Assembly (NCBI RefSeq): GCF_964204645.1
Contig: NC_134028.1
Location: forward strand, 8,039,001-8,103,000
Source: Tubulanus polymorphus
Taxonomy: Eukaryota > Nemertea > Palaeonemertea > Tubulaniformes > Tubulanidae
Reading direction: 5' to 3'
DNA: 64,000 nt
The notes beneath the pieces were generated by a model. It ran no database searches, was not told the DNA's origin, and saw only the letters and a list, made by a program, of their open reading frames with translations. Of the stretch, positions 24,112-35,269 are shown piece by piece (position 1 is the first letter of the stretch; each line of letters begins with the position of its first letter). The translations under genes and the position numbers were made by a program.

Positions 24112-24390
24112 TTAGGTCCATCAATGTTGTTTTAGAAATTGAGTTTCACCAGCTGTTTTGCTTCTGTGTAGTAAGCATAGCGAATATATTCATTATTTTT
24201 CGGCCCATTCAGATTGTTCCGTTGAGTTTTCATACTATTCGAACGTGGTTACTCTGTTGCTATGTATTATGTGATTAGTGGATTTGAATGCCAGGAGACA
24301 ATTTTTCGGTCATAGTTGGAAAATTTAGATAACATCCAACTCGGATTAGAATGCCGCACAAGGTAAGTGAAAGGAACATAAATGGACATA

Positions 24391-24561
24391 CAGTAGACTC
24401 GGCTTATCGTATACATTGAGAAATTGTGTTAATTATTTTCATACTCCAATTCATCGCGATCATGGCCCATCCCTGCTCCCACCGCCCCAGAACTAAGTTG
24501 TGTACCTTGGACAGAATTTAAATATTCATCTCGCAAGATCTGAGATAAGCAGAGTCTACTG
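24391..24561. mobile_element. pogo-like MITE with TA target duplication (copy 2 of 3)
   Basis: 171 bp bounded by CAGTAGACTCGGCTTATC and its inverse GATAAGCAGAGTCTACTG, flanked on both sides by TA. It shares internal sequence ('ccaattcatcg', 'cccatccctg') with the inverted copy at 26930-27073. It lies between the two SRSF2-like genes. Confidence 0.7.
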
Positions 24562-24834
24562 TATCATAAGATCGGATGATAAATTTGGAAGTTTTAATTA
24601 GGATGAATACTACTACGATTTGTTATGGAAAGCATATATAAGCATGTAAATATAACCACAATAAATGCATATATTTCGGAATATCTGTTTTGACTTCGTT
24701 AATGAATTAATGCGACGAAGTCTTTATCTCAATGATATGCTCATAATGGTTGAATCCTACAGCGCAAAATGGAAAACACTGACGATGACTTGAGGATGAA
24801 GAAACAACTTAAAAACTCGAGGAAACCTTTTGGA

Positions 24835-25014
24835 CACTGGGGCTTGTATTATAAGTTTGGGGGTGAACCGTAGCTTGGATCATCCAGTATCCCTGGTACT
24901 ATATATATAAAAAGAATATAAAAAAAATAAAAATTCTTTTTACATATATAGTACCAGGGATACTGGATGATCTAAGCTACAGTTCACCCCAAACTTATGA
25001 TACGAGCCCCTGTG
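24835..25014. mobile_element. hAT-type MITE, 180 bp, near-perfect inverted arms and exact 8-bp target duplication
   Basis: The two halves are inverted copies of roughly 75-80 nt with few mismatches. They share CATAAGTTTGGGG-type, GATCATCCAGTATCCCTGG and GTACTATATAT blocks around a short A/T-rich loop. CTTTTGGA occurs exactly at 24827-24834 and again at 25015-25022. An 8-bp duplication with CA...TG ends is the hallmark of hAT transposons. Confidence 0.85.
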
Positions 25015-25405
25015 CTTTTGGACTCGCTTTTCGTAATGTCCCTTTTCGAATCGTTGATGTAGAACTTAACTCTTTGTTGTGTATTCGCCGATCATCAGTA
25101 GAGGAAAGTCGGGATTCGAACCCAACTCGCAGCCGTGTTTTAACCCAATGGTTTAGTCGTTGTTGATAGAAATGAAATCATTTTTTTAAAGTTTGTCTTG
25201 TACATTATTATACACTGTGAGAAAAATATTGAATTGCACGGCTAAATAGATCGACGTCTTCGCCCTATTAATTACGGGATTCGACTCGAACTCTCGATTA
25301 CACAATGGACATCCGCCATTTTGCACAACGCCCCTTACTACTGACATTTTCACATTTGCCGTAGGTTTTTGAGATATTTAGTTATTATTTCCCTCAAAAC
25401 CTAGA

Positions 25406-26719
25406 ATGTCTAGTGGTGGACGACGCCCTCCCGATATCGAGGGTATGGTATCGCTGAAAGTCGACAATTTAACGTATCGAACATCGGAAGATGACCTGAG
25501 GAAAGTGTTCGATCGGTTCGGTCATGTGGGTGATGTTTACATTCCACGCGATAGATACACGAATAAGGGCAGTCGAGGTTTCGCGTTTATCAGGTATTAG
25601 TTAGTCGGTTTGATATCTAAATGCTATCTTATCTAATTACACATCCTCCCCAGGATGTTTTCCTCCCCAGGCATTGGAACTTGTGGATCTGATGGCTCCT
25701 CAATCTGTCATATGGAGGTTAATTCTTGCAGCGTAACCACAGTTTTTTGTCCGCCATCCAAGCTATTTCTCTCAAATAAACTGAATAATTACCTTAATGG
25801 CTTTGAAATCATGTTTTATAATTATATTTTTAATTATGCAGTGGAGCTGGTTCTTATTTCATTTATTTGAATTGAATTGATTCTAGTCGTTTCAGATGAT
25901 CCTCTGATCCCAATTATTGATTCTGATATTAGGTATTACGATGAAAGAGACGCTCAAGCCGCTATCCATAAAATGGACGGAAAAGATTTGGACGGACGTC
26001 AAATACGTGTTCAGATAGCCAAATACGGACGACCGGATGGACGTCGGAGCAGCGGAGGAGGTGACCGAGGAGGCAGTCGTTATGGTTACAGATCCGGAGG
26101 TGGCGGTGGTGGAGGATCAAGAGATTATGGCGGGTACGTATGTGTTACTACGGCATGGATGGTGGTAAAGCTATTTTTGCTGTGGAGTTCAAACCCTTAG
26201 GCGCATTTGTTTGGAATCAGTTTGTTTAACCCGGTTTATATCGCTTTATTGCGTCATATGCAACAGAACGCAAGTCAGTTTGCGTCGATTTCCTTATTCA
26301 GCCATGTTGGAAAAGTCGGTTTTATCTTGCGAACCGCTCGACGAACGGTTTAGTTGGTTTACGCAAACCGTTAGGTTAACACCTTAACAAAGATGCCAGT
26401 TTATGAAAACCAGTTTATAAACCGGTATTAACAAAGACGATTTTCTAACAAACCGATTTCAAACAGATGCGTCCCCTGACATGTTAGTCACGGTAAGGTT
26501 CCGCCGTACTTAACTAACATAGTGAAAGACTTTAGATTTTGAAATTATAAGAAGAAAATTCAGACGCGACTTTCGCCGTCTTTTCTTAGTTCCAGATACA
26601 ACAGGCGATCGAGGAGTCAGTCGTACAGTAGGTCGAGGTCGCCTTACAGTCGTTCGCGAAGTCGATCCCCGGGAAGGAATTACGGCGGTGGTGGTGGCCG
26701 ACGGGGTAGTCCGTACTAA
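25406..26719 (+). CDS. SRSF2: SRSF2-like serine/arginine-rich splicing factor, short-tail copy
   Basis: Exons 25406-25593, 25933-26133 and 26596-26719 splice to 170 residues. The RRM is closer to the SRSF2 consensus than in the upstream copy ([18 protein letters not shown]). It is followed by [17 protein letters not shown] and a Gly-rich hinge. The tail is short: about 25 residues of SR dipeptides, then [16 protein letters not shown]. Exon 2 is 201 nt in both copies and both introns split the same codons (phase 2), so this is a tandem duplication. Upstream, about 85 bp before the ATG, the 'cgccattttgc' string may be a YY1-like site. Typical SRSF2 is about 220 residues, so the RS domain here is unusually small. 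Family assignment is firm; one-to-one orthology of either copy is not. Confidence 0.9.
26200..26473. mobile_element. Inverted-repeat element in the last intron of the short SRSF2-like gene
   Basis: The ends GGCGCATTTGTTTGGAATC and GATTTCAAACAGATGCGTC are inverse relatives, continuing as AGTTTGTTTA / TAACAAACCG. The centre is rich in GGTTTATAAACCGG-type blocks. It is a MITE of unknown superfamily. Confidence 0.55.
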
Positions 26720-26834
26720 AATGACGATGCGTCGATGGAAATAGAACGGAGACTTCCGCTCGTGGACTGCGGAAACGAGAAACGGTGACTAAAACATTCC
26801 TGTGTTTAGCGTTTAACGCCGCGGCTGTCTTTAT

Positions 26835-26840
26835 AGGTAA
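26835..26840 (+). promoter_or_regulatory. Donor-like AG|GTAAAA in the 3' UTR of the short SRSF2-like gene
   Basis: It shares ATAGGTAAAA and its distance from the stop codon (about 118 nt) with the 3' UTR site of the upstream paralogue, while the surrounding UTR has diverged. See the entry at 22101. Confidence 0.35.
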
Positions 26841-26929
26841 AATATAGCGCAAACGGTTAACGATAATTGCACATTTAACGTTTATGAAATATTTTTTCAA
26901 TAGAAATCGCACGTGTTACTACCATACAA

Positions 26930-27073
26930 CAATAGACTCCCCTTGCTTCAGATAACATTTTGTCAGAGTCAAGTGAATTCCAGGGACGATGGGTCGTCAT
27001 CCGATGAATTGGAGCAAGAAAAGTATTATTAAGTCCGATATTGGGGATAATCCAATGCAAGCGGAGTCTACTG
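26930..27073. mobile_element. pogo-like MITE (copy 3 of 3)
   Basis: Bounded by CAATAGACTCC...TTGC and GCAAGCGGAGTCTACTG. Its internal block 'gatgaattgg' matches the inverse of copy 2. It sits at the 3' end of the short SRSF2-like gene. Confidence 0.6.
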
Positions 27074-27603
27074 TCAACGATATTACTATAACATTATTTC
27101 TTTTTGAAAAAAAGTCTCTGAAAGCATTTCTTCATTTCTGAAGGAGAAAGTCCATTTACATACATATGTTTTATTAAACAGTTTGAGGGGTTTTTAAAAA
27201 TGGATTATCTCCTCTGGGTTGGTCTTGGATTTTTTTTCTTAATAAGCCAATACTCGAATAAGCCTGTTTATTGAAATTATCAACCGAATTTTCTTCTACT
27301 AAAAATCTACTTTTTTTTGTAAATCCATATACAGACAAAATACTTCTAGTACCAAAAATACTTTTGAGAAATACTTGTCGTGTATTTTTCGCTTTTACTT
27401 AAACATTTCTTACGGTGTTGGATTATTTTTTTCTCAAACTCCCGATTATTTATTAATGCTCAAGCATTGTCGTTCGGCTTTCATTGTCTCATTTTCTTAT
27501 ATGTATATTTACGATGATATTTGAACGAACTAAACTTTTAACTTTGCGCAGAGTATAACAGTTCGTCAAATTTTGTTTAGTCGTCGTACTTGCGACCATC
27601 ATT

Positions 27604-27897
27604 AGCCGCGATCACACGGAGAAGATTTGGCCCGAGCCTGATCGGTGCCTAATTAGAGAGCGCGTTCACATGCAAACCATTCACTCGATACTCAACAATG
27701 CTCAAACAAAGCGAAGTGCATCATTTCCGGTGCCAGTTGCAATTCAAACACAATCATTTGTCTGGTGCTAAAATAAGGCTCGGGCCAGGTCCAACGTTTT
27801 TGGTCGGGCCAAATTTGGCCCAGGCCATACAGACTTGGGCCCATTTGGCACCCATGTGAACAGTTGTTCCGGGCCAAATGCTCGTGTGATAGCGGCA
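27604..27897. mobile_element. MITE family with GCCGCGATCACACG termini, copy 1
   Basis: The two ends are inverse copies (GCCGCGATCACACGG and CGTGTGATAGCGGC) with a following GGCCAAAT block. A second copy, in reverse orientation, lies at 60620-60896 and matches along its length ('gtgccaaatgggccc', 'ccgaccaaaa.cgt'). It is about 290 bp and non-coding. No clean target duplication was seen. Confidence 0.7.
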
Positions 27898-28011
27898 ATT
27901 ATGGCTACGGCTTAAATCTGAACTTATCCGCTTAGCACACGTATAATTAATTAGCATACAGATTGGGACTCCAAAAATCAAGACGACTTGAAGCGAGTTT
28001 GACTACAGTAT

Positions 28012-28323
<312 letters not shown>

Positions 28324-28535
28324 TTCATTTTACACGGATTGTGTATCGCAATATATATACGTACTCGTATTTCAATTTATTGAAAATTAAATAATAATGT
28401 GAAAATAGATAATAAATTTTGATTTGTTCTATTTTATTGTACATTGTATATTAATGTTTTCATGTTTCATATATTATGTAGGAAACGCAGGTGTCATGCT
28501 GTGTCAGCTGCATCTGAATAAAATGCTGGGTGGTG

Positions 28536-28892
28536 GCAGGTCCTTGAATAAAGTAGGCGGTTGCTGTCTTGCAGTCGCAGGGTTAGCAGCTACTCAGTTG
28601 TAGGCAGTTGCGCACGATTCAGAGACAGTTGCCGAGTCGTAGCCGGTTGCTGTCTTGCAGTGTACAGGGTTTTGTCGCAGCTTGTTATAAAGTTGCGCGC
28701 GGTTGCTGATTTGCAGTCGCAGGGTTTCTGAATTGCTGAGTTGCAGGCAGGTTGTGAGGCGGTTGTAGGGTTTCAGAGTTGCTGAGTCGGGGTTGCTGTC
28801 TTGCAGTTGTTGCTGGCGAACCTGAGTTGCTGTGGTTGCAGGCAGATGCTGTGATGCAGTTTGCTGTTGCAGGCAGTTGCTGTGAGGCAGTT
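28536..28892. repeat. Degenerate minisatellite of GTTGCTG / TTGCAG units
   Basis: About 350 bp of imperfect repeats built from 'ggttgctgtcttgcag', 'tcgcagggtt' and 'ttgcaggcagttgctg'. It is strongly G/T-rich on the plus strand. A shorter stretch of similar words occurs at about 23280-23470. The open frame across it is not convincing as a gene. Confidence 0.65.
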
Positions 28893-29248
28893 CACCGGGT
28901 ATCGGCCATAAAAGGAGGGTCGCAGTTAGGCATCATAGTGGTTATTCATTTAGTCCTATACCCCTTAATGTCTCAAGTGTAAATGCTTTTTGATGTTTGA
29001 TATACGTATTAGTTTCTGTGCGTGAAGGAGGAATTTTGTAGTGATCAATTCATGATGAATGAAGAAAAACTTAAAATCTTAATATGATTATTTTATTGTC
29101 TACAAATCGCTAGTATTAATGGATGTAAGTTTGTCTTATTGGAATAAAGCAATTCATATACGTATACATCAATGATGGATTAGTTGTATCTTATGATTTG
29201 TTGGTGCTGAGCGGTTGTCAGAATGGATACTATACGAGGATGGTTAGT

Positions 29249-30105
29249 CAGGGGTGGATCCAAAAAGTCAAGTTGCCCTGAAATTTTATGGGAACAAATA
29301 TTGAATTCATACCTAAAAAAGTTCATACGCTTGTTTTCCGTATTTCCAAATACTGAGTTCATATTTTCCGAGGAGGTTTCTTTCGAGTGCCCTTTTGATT
29401 ATATGACATACCCTATTTTGGGGTGCACCCCTCCCTGAATCAGCCCACAGATCTGTCCCCACGTGCGTGGCGAAGAGGAAGAGTTGGACACACTGTCCCG
29501 ACTACAGTAGAACCTCGTTACAGCGAACTTCACGGGACCAGAAAATATGTTCGTAATAACTGAAAGTTCGTATATATCCCGTATCAAACCAATCAAATAG
29601 TCTTAGTTGGGGCGAAATTATGTATTTCTTATTGCATGTATATCCAATGAATCGCTTTTTCCGAGTTCGTTATAACGAGTTTCACTGAACAGATTCGTTT
29701 CGAGCCAGCTCTGAAATTCTGTATTATTGACCGGCTGGAATTTCGGAAACATAACAGAGACGAAAAGATTTGGAGCGATTAGCGCGCACCTTAGACGATT
29801 AGAAAATACATTCTCTTGACACACTGTTGCAGAACAGCGGCGGATAGAGGGCCCTATATCTCGGGGACGTTCCGAATTGTATAAGGGCGCTCACTATTGA
29901 GGGCACCTTCTATGTCAAATCACGGCAAAAAGGGCACCTAACATAAAACTTGTGGTTTTCAGGGGCATTTACTACGCCAAATCATCAATGCCAGACGAGG
30001 GCACTTTTACGTCAAATCCATGGATTTTAAGGGCATCTCCGGGGCACAGACAAAGCTCGACGGTATTCCAGAACCCTCAGAACCCCCCTTCTGGATCCGC
30101 CCCTG
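29249..30105. mobile_element. hAT-like TIR element(s) with CAGGGGYGGATCC ends, containing a nested insertion
   Basis: The left end CAGGGGTGGATCC and right end GGATCCGCCCCTG are inverse copies. A CAGCGGCGGAT start at 29832 may mark a separate shorter element. Similar termini occur at 54829-55025 and weakly at 45628-45945. No exact 8-bp duplication was found here, so boundaries are tentative. Confidence 0.45.
29505..29687. mobile_element. pogo/Tigger-like MITE nested in the preceding element
   Basis: The ends CAGTAGAACCTCGTTACAGC and its partner ending ATAACGAGTTTCACTG are inverted repeats of the 'CAGT.GAACCTCGTTATAACGAA' type known from Tigger/pogo elements. TA precedes the left end. Degenerate related sequence occurs near 57880. 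Confidence 0.55.
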
Positions 30106-30191
30106 CAGAATGGAATAAATCCTATTCTTTTCAATCGCCTGGCCCAGTGACGTAGGAGAATAGGCCAAAATCTTAGAATTACATCAAACGA

Positions 30192-30345
30192 GACGAGTAG
30201 TACTTAATAGGTTAACTATTGTGTCAGCCGCACGAGCGTTCGCTACAAGCTACAAGTGTATATAGACGCTTCATCAGGTGAATGAGGGAACTTCACTCAT
30301 TCACGTGATGAAACTTCTATACAGTCGTGTGGCGATAGCTCGTGC
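30192..30345. repeat. Foldback repeat with CGCACGAGC / GCTCGTGCG ends
   Basis: Arms of about 60 nt pair imperfectly: 'cgcacgagcgttcgc', 'cttcatcaggtgaatgag' on the left against the inverse on the right, around a 7-nt loop. The flank 'acgagtagtactt' and the left arm recur at 38925-39015, where only one arm is kept. Confidence 0.65.
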
Positions 30346-30349
30346 GTCA

Positions 30350-33300
30350 AATAAAGGGAAGTACCCCTCGCCCCGTTGACTTATGCTACATCCGTTTAAC
30401 ACAGCTCCTCTACGTATCTTATCATCAAAAACTAAATGATATAAGTAGCAAGTTGCGCAAGATCCCGATATCTAGAACCCGTAAAAGCACACGACACAGG
30501 AAAAAGCTCGAAGGCATGTTTCTCAATTTCAATTTGTTTTTATAAGAAAACATGTTAAAAGAATAGTTCCAAACAGAACAAAAATAAAATTGAGATGGAT
30601 TTCTTATGAGGGCCAAGCAAAGGCCAGAAGGCCGCTATGACAAGCACCCTTGAAAAGAAAAAGAAGAGAGAAAAAAACATGAGAAGGCCATGAAAAGAAA
30701 TTTCGTCTCTGTTTCCGTGTTTCCTTGCGTCATGTGCGGAGGGCTTAACTAAAAGACACTACACCTTGCGGTATACCCGCAATTACGTTTCATCATTGAT
30801 CGCATTTTATCCGGAGCACGATAAAAATTCATGAATGATCCGTGTTTCAATAATATAATACGAGCTAAAACATTACATTTTCTGCCAATTCGAAATAATA
30901 TAACAACGAACAATCAACACGACCGCCATTGATTTCGAATATAAAAACCCATCAATCACGCAGCCGAAAATCGTGCAATAATTAAACAAATATCTAAACC
31001 TATCAAACCGGTGATATCATTGCATTATTTTCATTAGATTTTATTTGATCGTATTAATTGTAAAGGGCGCCTAGTGTTGATTTGCAAGGTGTTTTCACTC
31101 TGACCTGACCGACACTTCATTAATATCGCATATTCACGCGTGTTTAATCTCATCACGTTATCATCCACTTCAATCAATCGAATTTATCATCAGAAATTCG
31201 TCTGTTTGCGCTCTGTTTAGTTAATCGTTCGTATTTGCGCGACGCGGCCGCGCAAATGAAATACAGTCGTTCTAATCGAGCGCGATTATTAGATGCGGGC
31301 GGTTAAAATTGCATTATTCACGACAAAAAATCCCCAGCGAACGACGCAAGCAATTCCAGGTCAGGTCCCGCGGGTAAATTAACAAATATTCGGTGAATAA
31401 ACCGCGTCTAATTTCGTTGAGCAGCCAGAAAAATGAATTAAGTTTTAACATATAGATAATCCCAGTTCGCGCCTGTATCGGGTCATATTGGTCGGCTTGA
31501 CCCAGACTGCCTCATCCATTAGCCTGCAGGGTGACCGCTATTCTGGGAAACAATTCCTTTCAGAGCAAACACAGGGAATTTGATTGAAAACTCTGGAAAA
31601 CACAGGGAAATGGTTTTTATGTTGCCCATACTTCCATATTTCAAGCAGTCGCCACAACTTCTTGCCAGTTGAAGTCGTGATATCGATGGATGCATGTGTT
31701 AGTTCTGTGAATTAAACGAAGGCACTGTAATGTCATGACGAGTTGTGTTTCATGGTCTCCATATGCCTGTAATAAGACCTTAAGAACGTTACAAGTTTTG
31801 TTTCATGTGGTGAATTTCTAAATCCCTTAAATATTTGCTGAAAGTCGGAATATTTACTAGCTTACTACTCGGCTCGAAATCTTTCCTACTGCCGTTCCTC
31901 AGAACACAGGGAAAGCCCTGCTGCTTTTATTGGGAAAACACAGGGAATATAAATTATATATGGAAGGATTGTGGTCACCCTGAAGCTCTCCGGAACGGAA
32001 CCTGTGCTTCCACGAACAACTTCTCGTCGAGTAAAAAAGAACCATCGAATTTTGTAACGTTTTGACTCATATGTTGTGCGTGCGCATAACTGGTCGAATA
32101 TGGATGGCGCGTGCGAGGCGTGATTGAAATAACGGGTTGCAAAAACGAGGTTTTCCTGCACCATCTAGAGCGACAGGGAGTGAGTGATCGACTCTGTGAC
32201 ATCAAGTGCCGATTGAGCCTGCCCGAAGCGCGGATAGAGACGCTGTTATGGCCACCCTGACCGGCCATAGGATGCAATCAGGACCTGTCGTTTTAAGGTG
32301 AGACCGACTTCTGTACCTTCGATTTCCGATTTCAAAATCAAACCCCCTGTTTCGACCCCGGCAGGTGTGGTCGGTTTGTAAGGGACACCAAACCAAATCA
32401 AAACGAATCAGACAAAATCTTCGACTCAAAATCGACTCAATAGGTTGCAAACGTCATCGACCATTGATCTCCAAAGACCTTAGCCACAGGCTCATAGGGG
32501 AAAATCAAAAATACGCGTCATCATTTTTTTGGGAATGATCACGACCAAAACCGAACTAGACAACGTTTATAACATTTTTACCATGCTCCATTAACGCGTG
32601 AATCTCAAGGAGCGCACCGGCTTTTACATTCGTGTCTCAATTCATGCGCTTAAATTCTGATCTTTTTCGAACGCGGCAGAGAAGTGAGCAATTCCGCCAT
32701 CACCGCCGCGTGTAAGTTAATCTTTCAAAATACGATTATAACCGAACGTATAAACCGAGCCGCCGTGTAATTACATTTACACAATACTGCTTGATTTTTC
32801 TTGTTTCAATTATCTGGAGATTACGTCTAATCATATTTGCGGCATAATCGAATCGCTGTACCAGTCACAAAGTGGGAAGGACAGAACCGGCTTTTACGGA
32901 GACGTTGCTCGTTGACCCACGGGAACACTCCAGTTGCCGCCGCTAATGTTGTCGGGGACGCCGTAAACGCGATTTCGGCGCCCGCATTTCGACTTTTCGG
33001 TAAACTTCAAGAATAAGATGCCGTAATTACCCAAATGCGATTATGCTGAAGGAAGCTCGTAACTAATGTAGCCGGAATTTTCCAGTATATAAGTAAACCG
33101 CTAAAACCTGCTTCCGTGTCGTCGCCGTATCGAATCGACGCTAAATTTGACCTCAGCAACGCGACCGGTGCGTCTGGCGCGGCGAATTTACCCTTATTCT
33201 CAGAATACACGTTTCATTACGAGTTAATTACGTCATTAAATTGTTTCTAATTTCTTATTAATCAATGAACAGATTCGATTTGTATTATAATGCCTAGCAA

Positions 33301-33580
33301 CACGTTTCGTGATCCTCACATTTACGACACTTTACGTCGTCCTTGGACATCAATTTGCTTTGTACTTGCTCGAACGCACGATTAGCCCACAAATACCATT
33401 AATGGGTTAATTCGCCCGTAAAATCGCGTGCAAACCAATTTCTAATGGTATTAAACATGATCAATGGTTGTAGATCATAATTCGGGTCGGAGGTACCTCT
33501 ACTGCAAACTGATGCAAGCAGCCGATGAAGCTATGCATTCGTTTCAGCTCCAGATTTAGTTAGAAAGTGTAAAAGATTAT
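30350..33580. other. Gene-poor interval
   Basis: About 3.2 kb without a convincing coding exon. It contains an inverted-repeat stretch near 30485-30740 related to 34939-35265, and an R2 copy at 32340-32418. From 30.8 to 31.4 kb it is A/T-rich with many ATTA/TAAT words of homeodomain-site type. Such words are frequent in this composition, so no enhancer is claimed. Confidence 0.5.
32340..32418 (+). repeat. Dispersed repeat family R2
   Basis: 'cctgtttcgaccccggcagg', 'tcggtttgtaagggacacc' and 'caaatcaaaacgaatcagac' follow the same order as the copies at 6778 and 8747. Confidence 0.65.
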
Positions 33581-33583
33581 TCT

Positions 33584-33699
33584 GGGCCGATTGGCCAAAA
33601 GTTGGTTAGAGCTAACCAGTGGATAGGCGACATGGTGACAATTAAAAGTTCATTGTTAGTTTGGTATTCAACCGCTGGTTATCTTTTGAGCAACTGCCC
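33584..33699. mobile_element. Short MITE of the CAGTTGCTCAAAAG family, copy 1
   Basis: The ends 'ggccaaaagttggttag...aacc' and 'ggttatcttttgagcaactg' are inverse relatives. The copy at 58242-58392 has the same termini ('gttgttcaaaagctggtt', 'cttttgagcaactggcccc'). About 116 bp, non-coding. Confidence 0.6.
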
Positions 33700-34124
33700 A
33701 AAAAGATGCTTGAATTCGCTATATTCATTTCATTTACCACACTGTTGAGTTTTATTCTATTCATCGACCAAAAATGATCGAAGCGTCTTGGTGAAGGTCG
33801 AACCACAAAATGAGCACACAACATTACACGCTTTGCTGTTATATGACTCAATCATATTACATTAATGTATCCCACGATATTTGGGATCATATCGCTACTA
33901 AACTAATTTCCAATCGTAAATGTAATTTTATACGGATGAAAGTTAATTTATTAGGTATTGGTCCATCACGGAGATTCGATTAACGAATGCAACATTTGCC
34001 CGGTTTCTCGTCGTGCAATCCTGGGACGTTGTTAGCGCTGAGGTTGCATCTTCCTTCGTATAAGTATCATAGCTTATCATAGTGAGGAAGGGTTTCTCGG
34101 TTATTTTTAGATAAAAATAAATAA

Positions 34125-34197
34125 CGTCCGCGACAGGACTCGAACCTGCAATCTTCTGATTCGAAGTCAGACGCCTTATCCATTAGGCCACGCGGAC
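34125..34197 (-). tRNA. tRNA-Arg (anticodon TCG)
   Basis: 73-nt minus-strand cloverleaf with a 7-bp acceptor stem (GTCCGCG/CGCGGAC) and discriminator G. The D-arm is GCCTAATGGATAAGGC (internal box A). The anticodon arm is TCTGA-CTTCGAA-TCAGA, giving TCG. The T-arm is GCAGG-TTCGAGT-CCTGT (box B), all stems paired. There is no intron. It reads CGA codons by the standard code. The peptide frame overlapping it is an artefact. Confidence 0.95.
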
Positions 34198-34938
34198 AAC
34201 TACGTTGGTCACTAAAATATTTGGGACAGATGGGACCCGTTGAGGACACAAATTTTATCTAATTGAACTATTTTCAGTGAAAACTTTATCAGGTGTGTCT
34301 ATGATATATTTACGATGTTTTACTCCACTACAAATGCTTATACCCCGCAGCTAATGACACACCAAAGCAGCAGAGGCAGGGTTTGAGTGGCAGTTTTCGT
34401 AAATGGTGCAGGCATAGGTGGAAAGAACCTAGCCTCCGTAATTGTATTTACCGCGTTTAGATTCGGTTATGTTCCATAATAAAATAATCCCATTTGGCAG
34501 ACATTATTGCATTATGGCAAGTAAGCCGGGGTTTTTAGTCGTGGCAGACGATCAGATGGTGTTTTTGGTCTAATGGATGGAATTTAGAAAGCTCTTGGGA
34601 GTTTGCTCTGGCAGCAGCTGCTTGCAGGATGTTTGATGATATCGGGGCCAGGTATTACGAAAACGTGGGAAATTTGATTTTCAGTTTCGTCGCGATAAAT
34701 GATTTCGAACGGTAGTCGAGTCTCACGTCGAATGTAAATAAGTTTCATAATGCTTTGATTATTCCTTGCACATTTCATTAAATTCTCTTTGAGAATTTCA
34801 TAAGCTCTACCTAATAAGGAGGACGGTTTCTATGTGAACTATTCTGCATTCGCTCCCATCGGGGAGATAACTAAGGCTCGTTATGATAGCAAATTACAAA
34901 TTTGGATGATACGTATTCTATTTGTGAATCTATTCTGA

Positions 34939-35265
34939 AGCCCAAGGCACACGATGCGATGAAACACAGAAACACGGAATCAAATCAGATCACGGAAACA
35001 TTGTTCCTGAAACCATAATTCTCATAAACGCACACGACCTAGGGAAACGCTCGGAAACGTGTTTCCGTCTTCTGCTGTTTCAAGCCCAAACGCACGCGAC
35101 GCAGAAGAACACTGAAACACGGAATCAAACATGTCTGATCGTATAAACATTGCTCCTGAAACCGTGTTTCTCATTTCTCTTATCGTACACGACATAAGGA
35201 AACGCTCGGACACATGTTTCTGTCTCATATGTTCCGTGTTCCCTGTATCGTGTGCGTTGAGCTAG
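34939..35265. repeat. Imperfect tandem duplication of about 150 bp with inverted CACACGA termini
   Basis: The unit 'aagcccaa.gcacacga..cg' to 'cggaaac.tgtttccgtct' occurs twice in direct order. Each unit carries facing 'aaacacggaatcaaa' and 'ccgtgtt' words. Related sequence occurs near 30485 and 30710. Probably a MITE array. Confidence 0.55.
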
Positions 35266-35269
35266 CGTA

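Noticed and set aside
34067-34249. 60-residue minus-strand frame
   Set aside because: It overlaps the tRNA-Arg gene exactly and has no other support; the same holds for frames over both tRNA-Leu genes.
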